Shown here piece after piece: positions 9,093 to 18,714 of a DNA stretch of 64,000 nt. Source of the DNA: Candidatus Nanopelagicales bacterium (GTDB lineage Bacteria > Actinomycetota > Actinomycetes > S36-B12); NCBI GenBank assembly GCA_028687755.1, contig JAQTZL010000002.1, positions 274,459 to 338,458 on the forward strand. The letters run 5' to 3'. The notes below the pieces were generated by a model that was given only the letters and a program-made list of their open reading frames with translations, did not search any database and was not told the origin of the DNA. Both the position numbers and the translations under genes were made by a program. How positions within the stretch are numbered: the first letter of the stretch is position 1; each line of letters opens with the position of its first letter.

Positions 9093-9797
9093 ATGGCTCC
9101 TTCGATATCTGATCGCCTCGCTGGAATAGCTCAGCAGTGGTTACCGCCGGTACGAGCGGAACACTCTTTGCCACTTGTGATGCCCGATACTGCGGTATCG
9201 CATGACGGTGGTCAGAGCATTGATCGCAAATCGTGGAAGGTTTTAGGTGCAATCGCGGCCCTTGCCTTCGTTGCCATGGCATGGTTCTGGTTTCGGGGTC
9301 AGCCGCAACACGTAGATTCAATTCCTGTCACTCCAACTCCCTTATTTTCAGCAAGTGGTGCGGCCGGTGTGCCCAGTGCAACGGGTGAGGTTGTCGTCCA
9401 TGTTGCGGGAGCGGTGCGCAAGCCCGGGTTGAAACATCTCCCGATCGGCTCGCGCGTTGCCGACGCGGTGAGCGCTGCTGGGGGAGTAACCAATGCCAAG
9501 GCGCAAGATTCAGTCAATCTTGCGCGAACACTCATTGATGGTGAGCAAATTGTCGTTGGAGCAGATGGTGGATCAGCCAGTTCTGCCAACGGATCTCACA
9601 GTGGCGGCAAGATCAGCCTCAATAGCTCCAATCAGCAACAACTTGAATCCCTTCCTGGTGTTGGGCCTTCGCTTGCGCAACGCATCATGGAATACCGAAG
9701 TTCCCATGGAGGCTTTCGCGCGGTAGATGATCTCGACGATGTGCCCGGCATTGGGCCTGCAACCTTAAGTCGGCTCCGACCACTTGTTTCGATGTGA
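9093..9797 (+). CDS. comEA: Competence protein ComEA, DNA receptor
   Basis: Membrane-anchored DNA-binding protein of 234 aa that holds incoming double-stranded DNA at the cell surface for transformation. A cytoplasmic N-terminus is followed by one transmembrane helix (about residues 50-68) and a linker. An SLBB domain follows (about 100-165, VVVHVAGAVRKPGLKHLP). Two helix-hairpin-helix motifs close the protein (LESLPGVGPSLAQRI and LDDVPGIGPATLSRL). The order is that of Gram-positive ComEA. It overlaps comEC by 4 bp (GTGA), so the two are translationally coupled. Control by the palindrome and direct repeats upstream is inference. Confidence 0.92.
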   Translation: MAPSISDRLAGIAQQWLPPVRAEHSLPLVMPDTAVSHDGGQSIDRKSWKVLGAIAALAFVAMAWFWFRGQPQHVDSIPVTPTPLFSASGAAGVPSATGEVVVHVAGAVRKPGLKHLPIGSRVADAVSAAGGVTNAKAQDSVNLARTLIDGEQIVVGADGGSASSANGSHSGGKISLNSSNQQQLESLPGVGPSLAQRIMEYRSSHGGFRAVDDLDDVPGIGPATLSRLRPLVSM

Positions 9798-12145
9798 GAA
9801 TTTCTGGCATTGCGCTGCCATGTCTTGCATTGTGGGGCGGTGCCCTTGCGGTTGAACTCCTATGTATCAATACAGATCTGGTGCCATTCACCGCGTTGGA
9901 GATCTGTTTTGCAATCGTGCTTGCCGTTGGCGCACTGAGCGCGGTGCGAGCCTTACTACTCAAATTGTCTGTTCCAACGAAAACTATTGCTGTGACTCTT
10001 GGCGCTTTTGTCGGCGTGAGTGTGGCTGTTTTTCATCTGAATGCGCTGAAGAGCGAACCGTTGCGTACGTGGGTGAGCGAGCAGCAGTCAGTTGACCTCG
10101 TTGGGATTGTGCAAAGCGAAGGTAAGGAAGATCAATCAGCCAATGCGCGGTTGTGGAGTCAAGAGCCGCAGGTGAGTTGGAGTATTGCCAGCAGTTGGGT
10201 TGAATTTCGAGGCGAACAGTGGCGCATCGAATTACCAATATCGGTGAAGGGTCCGTGGCAACCGCCACCTATCGGGTCACTGGTCAAAGTGCATGGGAAA
10301 TTGACCACGGGTGAAGCACCGCAGACTGCAGCGCAGTTGCGAGCAAATAGGGACCCTGTTGTTTTGGCTCCGCCTGGAATCATCGATGCCAGCGCAAATT
10401 CCTTACGTGCTGGATTACAGCGGGCATTAGTTGGTCGACCGGTTGATAGTGGTGCGTTAGTAGCAGGTTTAGCAATCGGCGAGCAGTCGATGCAACCACA
10501 GGAACTCAAAGATGCAATGCGCACAGCGGGGCTGTCGCATCTCACTGCAGTTTCTGGAGGCAATTTAGCAATCGTCATTGTGATTGTCGTGGGTGCTACG
10601 CGACTACTGCGATTGAAGTTGCCCGTTCAAATCATCACCACCCTTGTGGCACTCACGTGGTTTGTGATCCTCGTGCGCCCTCAACCTAGCGTCTTACGTG
10701 CTGCAGTGATGGCGACAGTGGTACTCGTTGGAATGTTCAGCGGTGGGCAACGAAGAGGCATTGCTGTGCTTGCGGTTTCGATCGCGGTACTCATTGTCAT
10801 TGCGCCAGCTTTGGCGATTTCGTGGGGCTTTGCGTTATCGGTTGGTGCTACCGCAGGCCTCATTCTTTTTGCGCCGACCATGCTCGAATGGATCCAGCGG
10901 AAATTTCCAGCAATGCCTAAAACCCTTCAAGATGGTCTGGCTGTGACGTTAACTGCTCAAATTGCAACCCTGCCCATTGTTATCGCGATGGGAAGTTCTG
11001 TTGGCTTAGCCGGAGTTCCAGCAAACGTGCTGGCAATGCCCGTGGTTCCTGTTATTACGATTCTGGGACTACTTGCGGCAGTACTCAGTGTGGTGTTCAT
11101 GCCTGCAGCTGTATTCGTTGGCGTTGTTGCGAGTTGGCTGGCTTCATGGATTGCAAATGTTGCATTCTGGTGCGCGAATCTTCCGTTCGCTGTGGTGCCA
11201 TGGCCAAGCGGCATGGCAGGGGCTGCATTCTTTGCGGTGCTGATTGCTGTGGTGATGTTTGCGCGCAAGCGCGTACACCAATTCTTTCCCAGTGGCATTC
11301 CAGCGATCCTGCAATGGGGATCAGCAACAATTGTGCTTGCGCTCGTGCTGTTCATTGTGTTCTCAAGTTCAAGTCGACGGTGGCTGCCCGCCCAATGGGT
11401 ACTTGTTGCCTGCGATGTTGGTCAAGGTGACGGTGTTGTACTTCGCACGGGCGATCAAGCCGCGATGGTCATCGATGTGGGGCTACAAGGCGAGGTGATG
11501 GATCGCTGCCTTGATGATCTGGGGATCGCGGTGATCGATGCGTTAGTCATCACGCATTTCCACGCAGACCATGTCGGTGGTTTGCGCGGTGCATTGCGGG
11601 GTAGGGAGTTGAGAGCTGCATTCACTACATCACTCAATGAACCGGAAAGCCAGGCTCGCGAAGCACGAGCAATGGTGAATGAACGTGGTGTTCAACTGGC
11701 GGTGTTGCATTCGGGTGTCTCACAACAGTCCGGCTCAGTGATGTGGAAAGTTCTGTGGCCCAGTCGTCTCATCGATGATGAGCCAAATAACGCGAGCATT
11801 GTGTTAATCGCTGATGCGGGTGGGCTTCGTTTTGTGCTCCCCGGAGACATCGAGCCCGAAGCCCAGGCGGCGGTGATGGCTGAAAATCCTTCCCCGGGTG
11901 CGCAAGTTGCCAAGGTTCCCCACCACGGCAGTCGATATCAGGATCCAGCTTTTGCTCGTTGGACTGGGGCTTCGCTGGCCTTCGTCAGCGTGGGCGAAGG
12001 CAATAGCTACGGCCACCCTGCGGCGAGCACGGTAGCCAATTGGCAGGCTGCCGGAGCACAGGTTGTCCGCACTGATCAGCAGGGCAGTCTTGCCATTTGG
12101 CGCCAACCTGACGGCACAATCGGGCTCTTGGGCCAGCACGGATGA
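9794..12145 (+). CDS. comEC: ComEC/Rec2 DNA uptake channel
   Basis: Polytopic membrane protein of 783 aa that passes single-stranded DNA through the cytoplasmic membrane. It has N-terminal membrane segments and an OB-like soluble region (about 90-190). The Competence domain follows, with many helices (from about 210, SGALVAGLAIGEQS and LTAVSGGNLAIV). At the C-terminus is a metallo-beta-lactamase-type domain (about 540-783) with VGQGDGVVLRTG and the metal motif HFHADHVGG, usually read as the strand-degrading nuclease. Length matches full-length ComEC. The GTG start overlaps the comEA stop. With comF at 42807 it indicates a natural-transformation apparatus, although no pilus genes are in the window. 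Confidence 0.92.
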   Translation: MRISGIALPCLALWGGALAVELLCINTDLVPFTALEICFAIVLAVGALSAVRALLLKLSVPTKTIAVTLGAFVGVSVAVFHLNALKSEPLRTWVSEQQSVDLVGIVQSEGKEDQSANARLWSQEPQVSWSIASSWVEFRGEQWRIELPISVKGPWQPPPIGSLVKVHGKLTTGEAPQTAAQLRANRDPVVLAPPGIIDASANSLRAGLQRALVGRPVDSGALVAGLAIGEQSMQPQELKDAMRTAGLSHLTAVSGGNLAIVIVIVVGATRLLRLKLPVQIITTLVALTWFVILVRPQPSVLRAAVMATVVLVGMFSGGQRRGIAVLAVSIAVLIVIAPALAISWGFALSVGATAGLILFAPTMLEWIQRKFPAMPKTLQDGLAVTLTAQIATLPIVIAMGSSVGLAGVPANVLAMPVVPVITILGLLAAVLSVVFMPAAVFVGVVASWLASWIANVAFWCANLPFAVVPWPSGMAGAAFFAVLIAVVMFARKRVHQFFPSGIPAILQWGSATIVLALVLFIVFSSSSRRWLPAQWVLVACDVGQGDGVVLRTGDQAAMVIDVGLQGEVMDRCLDDLGIAVIDALVITHFHADHVGGLRGALRGRELRAAFTTSLNEPESQAREARAMVNERGVQLAVLHSGVSQQSGSVMWKVLWPSRLIDDEPNNASIVLIADAGGLRFVLPGDIEPEAQAAVMAENPSPGAQVAKVPHHGSRYQDPAFARWTGASLAFVSVGEGNSYGHPAASTVANWQAAGAQVVRTDQQGSLAIWRQPDGTIGLLGQHG

Positions 12146-12167
12146 GTCATGGCATGCTGTGATCACC

Positions 12168-13175
12168 ATGGCTAAAACTGCAGTTTCGATCCCGCGCATC
12201 ACCATCGCGATCGGAAATGAACCGCTGCTCATTGATCGAGTCGTTCGCACAACACTGAAGCAGCTGACTGCCAATGAGGGTGAACTGCAAATCACGACCT
12301 TGGCCGCCAATGGTGATGATGCTGCTGCGCTACTACGCGAGGCTTCAAGTCCGAATCTTTTTGGTGAGAACACCGCAGTTGTTGTGACCGGCATCGACCA
12401 AGCAACCGATGAACTTGATGGCGTGCTGCGTGCCTTCGCCGAAGATCCAGCCGATCACGCGTGGTTAATCCTGACTCACCCTGGTGGCGTTAAAGGCAAG
12501 AATCTGCTCGATACTTTGAAGAAGAGTGGTGCCGAACAGATTGCCTGCACACAACTCAAGGGTAAAGAGCTTCGCGGCTATCTCACGAAAGAAATCGCTT
12601 CATACAAGCGAGCGATGACCGACGAAGCCTTGTCGGCGCTCATTGATTCTGTCGGCACAGATCTACGCCTGCTCACTGGCGCTATTTCACAGCTCACGGC
12701 CGATGTTGAGAACAATCCCATCGGGCTTGATGATGTGCACGATTACTTTGCCGGCATCACAGGCGTCACTGGTTTCGCGGTAGCCGATGCAGTCTGGGAT
12801 CGCCGGCCAGCTGAAGCCCTGCGTTCCCTTCGTTGGGCTATGCGTGACTCCGGTGACATCTCGGTGCCAATGGTCATGGCTCTTGCTTCTGGATTGCGCT
12901 CCATTATTCGAGTGGCTGCAGCTGGGCCTGGAACTTCTGAAGCCGATGTTGCTCGGCAGGCGGGAGTGCCACCTTGGAAGGTCAAGGCATTGCGTCATCA
13001 ATGGGCGGCATGGAGTGGTGATCAGCGCCGGCTCGCAGCAGCTGCTGTTGCGTTAGCGGATGCTGATGGCGCTGCTAAAGGTGGCGTGGGTGAGGGAACA
13101 GCCCTTGATCCTGAGCAGAAATTACTTGCTCTGGAACGGCTCGTTTTACTGACATCGTCAAAGGGCGCGCTCTAG
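12168..13175 (+). CDS. holA: DNA polymerase III delta subunit
   Basis: Clamp-loader delta subunit of 335 aa, which opens the sliding clamp during replication. It shows the family layout: an N-terminal AAA+-like domain starting ITIAIGNEPLLIDRVVR, the DELDGVLRAFAEDPAD segment, and a helical C-terminal collar domain (PPWKVKALRHQ). Location directly after comEC is the common arrangement in actinobacteria and many other bacteria. ATG 12168 is chosen as it opens the conserved domain; the frame is open further upstream into comEC, and GTG 12159 is an alternative. Confidence 0.85.
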   Translation: MAKTAVSIPRITIAIGNEPLLIDRVVRTTLKQLTANEGELQITTLAANGDDAAALLREASSPNLFGENTAVVVTGIDQATDELDGVLRAFAEDPADHAWLILTHPGGVKGKNLLDTLKKSGAEQIACTQLKGKELRGYLTKEIASYKRAMTDEALSALIDSVGTDLRLLTGAISQLTADVENNPIGLDDVHDYFAGITGVTGFAVADAVWDRRPAEALRSLRWAMRDSGDISVPMVMALASGLRSIIRVAAAGPGTSEADVARQAGVPPWKVKALRHQWAAWSGDQRRLAAAAVALADADGAAKGGVGEGTALDPEQKLLALERLVLLTSSKGAL

Positions 13176-13178
13176 AGT
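13149..13178 (+). promoter_or_regulatory. Leaderless promoter of the SDR gene inside the holA end
   Basis: -35-like CTGACA (13149-13154), an 18-bp spacer, then -10 TAGAGT (13173-13178), ending 6 nt before ATG 13185. The -10 hexamer includes the holA stop codon TAG. No ribosome site is present. Confidence 0.55.
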
Positions 13179-13184
13179 CCAAAC

Positions 13185-13943
13185 ATGTTCAACCTTGCAG
13201 GGCATTGCGCGTTAGTCACTGGTGCTGGTCAAGGTGTGGGTGCGCAGATTGCTCGAGTGCTTGCTGAGCAAGGCGCGACTGTTCTTGTCAACGATCTTTT
13301 CCAAGACCGCGCCGAAGTCGTTGTTGAAGAGATTCGCAGGTCTGGCGGTAGCGCTGCACCGCTTGTTGCAGACATTACGAAACTCCATATCCTTCAAGAC
13401 CAGATTGATCAGGTAACCAGTGGCCTGGGTTGCGCGGTAGACATCTTGGTCAACAACGCAGGTATCCCAGCTGAAGGTATTGAATTAGCTCGCTTTGTTG
13501 ATTCTGATCCGGCGCAGTGGTCGCGACATATTGAACTCAATGGTTATGGCTTGCTGAACGCAACCTACGCAGTTCTCCCAAAGATGATTGAAGGAAAGTG
13601 GGGGCGCATCGTCACCATCACTTCTGATGGTGGGCGAGTAGGGGATGCGGGTGTTGCGGTGTACGGAGCAGCAAAGGCAATGGGTCCAGGGTTTATGCGC
13701 TCACTTGCGAAGGAAGTTGGATCAGCCGGTGTGACCTGCAATTCAATTTCTTTGGGTTCCATTGCGAATCCAAATCAACAACTTGATGCTGAGCGATTAG
13801 CAAAAATGAATAAGTTGTATGCAACCCGCAGACGCGGAACACCGGAAGACATTGCGCCAGCAGTGTTGTTGCTTGTGTCAGATGAAGGCAGCTGGATTAC
13901 TGGTCAAACCATTCCGGTCAACGGCGGATACGCAACCAGCTAG
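13185..13943 (+). CDS. Short-chain dehydrogenase/reductase
   Basis: Classical SDR of 252 aa that uses NAD(P)H. It has the Rossmann glycine motif TGAGQGVG (about 13-20), the NNAG motif (about 90-93), a Ser in TITSDGGRVGD and the catalytic pair Tyr/Lys in VYGAAKA. Asp in VNDLFQDR (about 37) after the second strand suggests NAD(H) preference. The C-terminal ITGQTIPVNGGYATS is typical of the FabG-like subgroup. The substrate cannot be deduced. It has its own leaderless promoter and ends directly against the convergent membrane-protein gene. Confidence 0.85.
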   Translation: MFNLAGHCALVTGAGQGVGAQIARVLAEQGATVLVNDLFQDRAEVVVEEIRRSGGSAAPLVADITKLHILQDQIDQVTSGLGCAVDILVNNAGIPAEGIELARFVDSDPAQWSRHIELNGYGLLNATYAVLPKMIEGKWGRIVTITSDGGRVGDAGVAVYGAAKAMGPGFMRSLAKEVGSAGVTCNSISLGSIANPNQQLDAERLAKMNKLYATRRRGTPEDIAPAVLLLVSDEGSWITGQTIPVNGGYATS

Positions 13944-14435
13944 TTACTTGGCAACAATTTTGAACACGATGATTGCAGTGACCACCACAATCAAAAATGC
14001 CACGTAGCCAATTGCGCGCAAAATTGATGCGCCACCCGATCGCGAAGCGATGAAGCCGATTGAGCAGACGAAGGCGAGCAGTAAGGCCTCTGAAAGCCAC
14101 AATCCATCGACGCCGAAGAACAGCACGGGCACGCTTGCTAGTGCCGCAGCTGTTGCAGCTCCCGCACCTTGCGCAAGGAGTAATCGCGAGAGATTGTGGT
14201 GGACCTCTCCGCGATTGACGAATTTACTGGAAAGGCGAAAGGCGACCTGATGGGCCAAAAGGAGTGCAATGGTTGTTGCCAAAATGAATACGACGAGCTG
14301 GACATGGCTTTGTTCTGAGTTTTCGGGAATCACCAGGAGCACGGCGAGCAATGAAAGATTGATGTAAATCGCCATCGTGACGCCCTCGTGCCATTCTTCG
14401 TGGCGACTCTTAGGTCCGTCAATGATCGAACTCAT
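13944..14435 (-). CDS. Small multi-pass membrane protein of unknown function
   Basis: 163 aa with about four to five hydrophobic helices (roughly 25-40, 50-70, 90-115, 118-135 and 140-160) after a charged N-terminus rich in Asp, Lys, Glu and His (GPKSRHEEWHEGV). I do not recognise a family. ATG 14435 is preferred because AAGGA precedes it; an upstream in-frame extension would run through the rpsT terminator. It lies downstream of rpsT on the same strand but behind that terminator, and meets the SDR gene tail to tail with no gap. Confidence 0.6.
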   Translation of the reverse strand: MSSIIDGPKSRHEEWHEGVTMAIYINLSLLAVLLVIPENSEQSHVQLVVFILATTIALLLAHQVAFRLSSKFVNRGEVHHNLSRLLLAQGAGAATAAALASVPVLFFGVDGLWLSEALLLAFVCSIGFIASRSGGASILRAIGYVAFLIVVVTAIIVFKIVAK

Positions 14436-14456
14436 GTTGATTCCTTGTCGTTCAAG

Positions 14457-14495
14457 CAAAAGACCCTCAGGTCTGCCAGTGCAGATCAGAGGGTC
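14457..14495 (-). terminator. Rho-independent terminator of rpsT
   Basis: A 7-bp outer stem (14462-14468 with 14489-14495) plus a 5-bp inner stem (14472-14476 with 14481-14485), followed on the minus strand by TTTTGCTT. It stands between rpsT and the membrane-protein gene, so limited read-through could supply that gene. Confidence 0.8.
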
Positions 14496-14524
14496 AGTGC
14501 AGATGGGAAACCCCATCAAAGGTT

Positions 14525-14782
14525 TTAGAGAGCAGCAGCGCGTGATGCGATTGCTGACTTGCGGTTTGCTGCTTGGTTCGCGTGGATAACGCCCTTGCTT
14601 GCAGCCTGGTCGAGCTCGCGGGTTGCAGCCTTTGCCAAATCCTTAGCTTCTGGCTTGCCTGCATCAGCAGCGTCACGGAACTTGCGAATGGCGGTCTTCA
14701 GGCCACTCTTCACAGCCTTGTTGCGCTGACGAGCCAACTCGTTGGTCCGGTTACGCTTAATCTGCGACTTGATGTTCGCCAC
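14525..14782 (-). CDS. rpsT: 30S ribosomal protein S20
   Basis: Primary 16S rRNA-binding protein of the small subunit, 85 aa, basic and helical. It starts [15 protein letters not shown] and carries the family pattern [17 protein letters not shown] and [13 protein letters not shown]. The GTG start at 14782 has AAAGG upstream and matches the usual first residues of S20; the frame is open further up but that part is not S20. Divergent from lepA, a common arrangement, with 135 bp between them. Confidence 0.95.
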   Translation of the reverse strand: MANIKSQIKRNRTNELARQRNKAVKSGLKTAIRKFRDAADAGKPEAKDLAKAATRELDQAASKGVIHANQAANRKSAIASRAAAL

Positions 14783-14917
14783 GGTTCTACCTTTACTCGA
14801 ATCTGATGGATCCTTGAATCCGCAGGAGGCGGTCATCCAAGGGTGAAGCAGTCGCCTAGGCTACCGGCTAGGTGCCCAAAGCACCAAATGACCCCATAAC
14901 TACCCCGAAGGACCACA

Positions 14918-16750
14918 GTGCCAGGACCGCAGCCCGGAGCAACAGACCCTTCGGTCATCCGGAATTTCTGCATTATTGCCCATATTGACCACGGCAAATC
15001 CACCCTGGCCGACCGAATGCTCCAGGTCACGGGTGTGGTCGATGACCGCTCCATGCGGGCCCAGTACCTCGATCGCATGGACATCGAGCGTGAGCGGGGC
15101 ATCACGATCAAGTCTCAGGCCGTTCGCCTGCCCTTCAAGAGTGATGACGGCGTTGAGTACGTCTTGAACATGATCGACACCCCAGGTCACGTCGACTTCA
15201 CCTACGAGGTCTCTCGCTCCTTGGCTGCCTGCGAAGGCGCAATCTTGCTCGTTGACGCTGCCCAAGGCATCGAAGCCCAGACCCTGGCCAACCTGTACTT
15301 AGCCCTTGAGAATGATCTGACCATCGTCCCGGTGCTCAACAAGATTGATCTTCCGGCTGCGCAACCAGAGAAGTACGCCGCAGAGCTCGCCCGCATCATT
15401 GGTTGCGATCCTGCTGAAGTTCTCCTGACCTCGGCCAAGACTGGCTTGGGTGTGCGCGAGGTAATCGAGCGCGTAGTTCAGACGATCCCGGCGCCTGTTG
15501 GTGATGCGGATGCTCCTGCCAGGGCCATGATTTTCGACTCGGTGTATGACACCTACCGCGGTGTTGTCACGTATGTGCGTGTAGTTGACGGTCGCATTGG
15601 AACGCGCGACAAGGTTTCGATGATGTCGACCGGTGCGGTGCATGAACTTCTTGAAGTTGGTGTGATCAGCCCAGAGCCTGTTCTTTCCAAGGGTCTTGGT
15701 GTTGGTGAAGTGGGGTACCTCATTACTGGCGTGAAGGATGTTCGTCAGTCGCGTGTGGGTGACACGATCACCACTGCGCAAAAGGGTGCAACGCAATCGC
15801 TTGGTGGCTACCGCGATCCAAAGCCAATGGTGTACTCAGGTTTGTATCCAATTGACGGATCTGATTACCCAGAACTTCGCGATGCTCTAGACAAGTTGAA
15901 GTTGAATGACGCAGCGCTTGTGTATGAACCAGAGACCTCGTTGGCGCTTGGGTTCGGTTTCCGTTGCGGCTTCCTTGGACTCCTTCATATGGAAATCGTT
16001 CGCGAGCGCCTTGAACGCGAAGCAAATCTTGAATTGATTTCAACCGCACCTAACGTGATCTACCGCTTGGTGCGTGACGATGGTTCTGAATACATCGTCA
16101 CGAATCCAAGTGAATTCCCGGATCAGAAGATCGCCCATATTTACGAGCCCATCGTTAAGGCGACGGTTATTTTGCCAAGCGAATTCGTGGGCACAGTGAT
16201 GGAGCTATGTCAGCAACGTCGCGGAGTAATGCTTGGCATGGATTACTTGTCTGAAGATCGTGTGGAACTTCGTTACACCCTGCCAATGGCTGAGATTGTG
16301 TTCGACTTCTTCGATGCATTGAAATCGAAAACAAAGGGCTACGCCTCGCTTGATTACGAACTTAGTGGCGAACAAGATGCAGACCTGGTGAAGGTCGACA
16401 TCTTGCTGCAAGGTGAAGCTGTTGATGCTTTTAGTTCGATCGTTCACCGTGATAAGGCAATGAGCTACGGCACGATGATGACGGGCAAGTTGAAAGAACT
16501 CATTCCTCGTCAACAGTTTGAGGTGCCTATTCAGGCAGCGATTGGTTCACGAGTCATAACGCGTGAAACTATTCGAGCGATTCGTAAAGACGTGCTCGCG
16601 AAGTGCTACGGCGGTGACATCTCTCGTAAGCGCAAACTTCTGGAAAAGCAGAAGGAAGGCAAGAAGCGCATGAAGATGGTTGGCCGTGTGGAAGTTCCGC
16701 AAGAAGCCTTCATCGCGGCCCTTTCGACCTCTGACGCACCAAAGAAGTAG
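14918..16750 (+). CDS. lepA: Elongation factor 4 (LepA)
   Basis: Ribosome-binding translational GTPase of 610 aa that acts on stalled or misplaced elongation and initiation complexes. The G motifs are clear: AHIDHGKST, the switch II region [14 protein letters not shown] and TSAKTG. The C-terminal LepA-specific domain is present with [22 protein letters not shown] start, preceded by GAAGGA. It is followed 5 bp later by hemW, the usual gene pair in many bacteria. Confidence 0.96.
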   Translation: MPGPQPGATDPSVIRNFCIIAHIDHGKSTLADRMLQVTGVVDDRSMRAQYLDRMDIERERGITIKSQAVRLPFKSDDGVEYVLNMIDTPGHVDFTYEVSRSLAACEGAILLVDAAQGIEAQTLANLYLALENDLTIVPVLNKIDLPAAQPEKYAAELARIIGCDPAEVLLTSAKTGLGVREVIERVVQTIPAPVGDADAPARAMIFDSVYDTYRGVVTYVRVVDGRIGTRDKVSMMSTGAVHELLEVGVISPEPVLSKGLGVGEVGYLITGVKDVRQSRVGDTITTAQKGATQSLGGYRDPKPMVYSGLYPIDGSDYPELRDALDKLKLNDAALVYEPETSLALGFGFRCGFLGLLHMEIVRERLEREANLELISTAPNVIYRLVRDDGSEYIVTNPSEFPDQKIAHIYEPIVKATVILPSEFVGTVMELCQQRRGVMLGMDYLSEDRVELRYTLPMAEIVFDFFDALKSKTKGYASLDYELSGEQDADLVKVDILLQGEAVDAFSSIVHRDKAMSYGTMMTGKLKELIPRQQFEVPIQAAIGSRVITRETIRAIRKDVLAKCYGGDISRKRKLLEKQKEGKKRMKMVGRVEVPQEAFIAALSTSDAPKK

Positions 16751-16755
16751 TCATT

Positions 16756-17904
16756 GTGAGCGACACCAGCACGCTGTCGCTGTATGTGCACGTGCCTTTT
16801 TGTTCTAGTCGTTGTGGCTATTGTGATTTCAATACCTATACGGCAACAGAACTTGGCAATTCCGTTAGCAGAGATACGTTCCATGAGGTGCTAGCCAAGG
16901 AAGTGCGGCTTGCCGCTGAGCAACTTGGCGGCAGCCGAAAGGTCAGCACCGTGTTTGTCGGTGGTGGCACACCAACGCTGCTTGGATCGCAGGGTTTGAA
17001 TTTCGTGCTCAATGAAATCAAGCAGTCCTTTGGACTGGAAACAGATGCTGAAGTCACCACTGAAGCTAACCCCGATTCAGTTACTCCTCAAATGTTGAGT
17101 GAACTACGCGAAGGCGGATTCACTCGAATTTCCTTTGGCATGCAAAGCAGCGCACCGAAGGTGCTCCAAATTCTGGAGCGCACCCACACCCCTGGGGCAA
17201 GTGTGCAAGCTGCGAAGTGGGCGACTGATGCTGGTTTTGCGCACGTCAACCTTGATTTGATCTATGGAACTCCTGGCGAAAGCGATGATGAACTCATTGC
17301 GTCAGTTGAAGCAGCACTCGAAGCAGGCATTGACCACCTATCTGCTTACGCATTGATCGTTGAAGATGGAACAGCGCTGAGTCGCAAAATTCAACGTGGT
17401 GAACTGCCGATGCCTGATGATGATGTGTGTGCTGATCGATATGAAATCATCGATGCGCGCATGCAAGCTGCCGGTTTACCTTGGTATGAAGTGTCGAACT
17501 GGGCAAAGCCCGGTAGCGAATGCCAACACAACCTTGCCTACTGGCGTAGCCAAGACTGGTGGGGCATTGGCCCGGGTGCGCATAGCCATGTCAACGGCAA
17601 TCGTTGGTGGAATATCAAGCATCCAAGCCCGTATGCCGAGCGCATAGCGCAATGGGAAAGCCCAAGTGCGGGAACCGAAGTGCTCACCACTGATCAAGTG
17701 CAGATGGAAGAAGTGATGCTAGGTGTACGGCTTGCTGAAGGCATTGCGTTAGACACAGTGAGCATCGATCGCGTGAATGACCTCGTTACTGGCGGTCTGG
17801 TTGATCCAACTGGTGTTGCCAAGGGGCGAGTTCAACTCACGCTTGCGGGTCGATTGCTTGCTGACGCAGTTATTCGCGATCTGCTCAGTGACAAAGGAAA
17901 TTAG
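16756..17904 (+). CDS. hemW: Radical SAM protein HemW
   Basis: Radical SAM protein of 382 aa of the coproporphyrinogen III oxidase-like family, now regarded as a heme chaperone rather than an oxidase. The cluster motif is CSSRCGYCDF (CxxxCxxC, about residues 15-22). The glycine-rich SAM site is FVGGGTPT and the HemN-like C-terminal domain follows. The extra N-terminal Cys of true HemN is absent, in line with HemW. GTG start 5 bp after lepA, so co-transcribed. It ends 3 bp from the convergent acetolactate decarboxylase gene. Confidence 0.9.
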   Translation: MSDTSTLSLYVHVPFCSSRCGYCDFNTYTATELGNSVSRDTFHEVLAKEVRLAAEQLGGSRKVSTVFVGGGTPTLLGSQGLNFVLNEIKQSFGLETDAEVTTEANPDSVTPQMLSELREGGFTRISFGMQSSAPKVLQILERTHTPGASVQAAKWATDAGFAHVNLDLIYGTPGESDDELIASVEAALEAGIDHLSAYALIVEDGTALSRKIQRGELPMPDDDVCADRYEIIDARMQAAGLPWYEVSNWAKPGSECQHNLAYWRSQDWWGIGPGAHSHVNGNRWWNIKHPSPYAERIAQWESPSAGTEVLTTDQVQMEEVMLGVRLAEGIALDTVSIDRVNDLVTGGLVDPTGVAKGRVQLTLAGRLLADAVIRDLLSDKGN

Positions 17905-17907
17905 TGA

Positions 17908-18630
17908 CTAAGAAACATTGACGCCTGTTGCTCGCTGAATTGAAAGTTGCACGTCATTACCTGCAACGCATGAAATGACATGACCGCCAGCTTTGCGATC
18001 CGCAGTGACTCCATGCAGATGTAATCCAGGCGCGCCGACGCCTGCGAAGTCAGCCCCGGTACGGAAACCAACCAGCACAGCTTTGCGTGCACCAAGTGGG
18101 AAGAGCGTTTGCTTTGCAACAACATCAGCCAGTGGAAGGTAGGGCTTTGATTGAGCTGGAACACTGCGAGTAACAAGGTCAGTGAATGTGCCGCGCACCC
18201 GAACGGCAATCACGCCGCTAGTTGTGTTCGCCAATGTATTCACCGAGTTGACCAAGTTTGCGCAGGTTGTTCCCGGTGGAACTGGCCCTGATGTGTCGGG
18301 CTTAAAGGTGATGGCTTCGAAGAATGGTGTGGATTGCGAACCGTCGATCGTTTGTGGCAAGCCATCAGTGCTCACGCGATACATCTGTCCGCCAACAAGC
18401 ACTAACTCACCATCAAGTCGATCGAAGGTGCCAAGACCCAAGGTTTGACCATGCCAAACTGAGTTAATCGGAGCAACACCGTCGTAATTGGGTGCGATGA
18501 GCGAGTCGTAGGTGCCGATCTGGACCACCCGATTGGCATCGCCGGTTGCGGCGAAGGTCGCAGGAGCAAGCGCGGCACAACCAACGAGCCCAGCGATAGT
18601 TGCGATGACGCTTCGGCTGCGACGGTTCAT
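17908..18630 (-). CDS. Secreted alpha-acetolactate decarboxylase
   Basis: 240 aa, predicted to decarboxylate 2-acetolactate to acetoin (EC 4.1.1.5). A Sec signal peptide (RRSRSV, hydrophobic core, cleavage near ATFA-A) precedes the enzyme domain, as in exported Bacillus/Brevibacillus enzymes. Family marks are IGTYDSLIAPNYDG, then GLGTFDRLDGELVLVGG and YRVSTDG. The zinc ligands are the two His of HLHG and the His of AGGHV in the C-terminal part. ATG 18630 is chosen for its AAAGGAG ribosome site. No acetolactate synthase or butanediol dehydrogenase gene is near, so the pathway partner is unknown. It lies alone, convergent with hemW. Confidence 0.82.
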   Translation of the reverse strand: MNRRSRSVIATIAGLVGCAALAPATFAATGDANRVVQIGTYDSLIAPNYDGVAPINSVWHGQTLGLGTFDRLDGELVLVGGQMYRVSTDGLPQTIDGSQSTPFFEAITFKPDTSGPVPPGTTCANLVNSVNTLANTTSGVIAVRVRGTFTDLVTRSVPAQSKPYLPLADVVAKQTLFPLGARKAVLVGFRTGADFAGVGAPGLHLHGVTADRKAGGHVISCVAGNDVQLSIQRATGVNVS

Positions 18631-18678
18631 GCGGCTCCTTTGATAAGTCGATTCTGAACTTGTGGTCGTAGCGTAGAG

Positions 18679-18708
18679 GTGTACCAAAATTCATAAAAGT
18701 GGTACACT
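18679..18708 (+). promoter_or_regulatory. Operator palindrome and leaderless promoter of the VapBC-like pair
   Basis: Inverted repeat GTGTACC (18679-18685) and GGTACAC (18701-18707) with a 15-nt spacer. The right arm holds -10 TACACT (18703-18708), exactly 6 nt before ATG 18715; the left arm sits at the -35 position. This is the expected layout for autorepression by a toxin-antitoxin complex. Confidence 0.65.
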
Positions 18709-18714
18709 TTTCCC

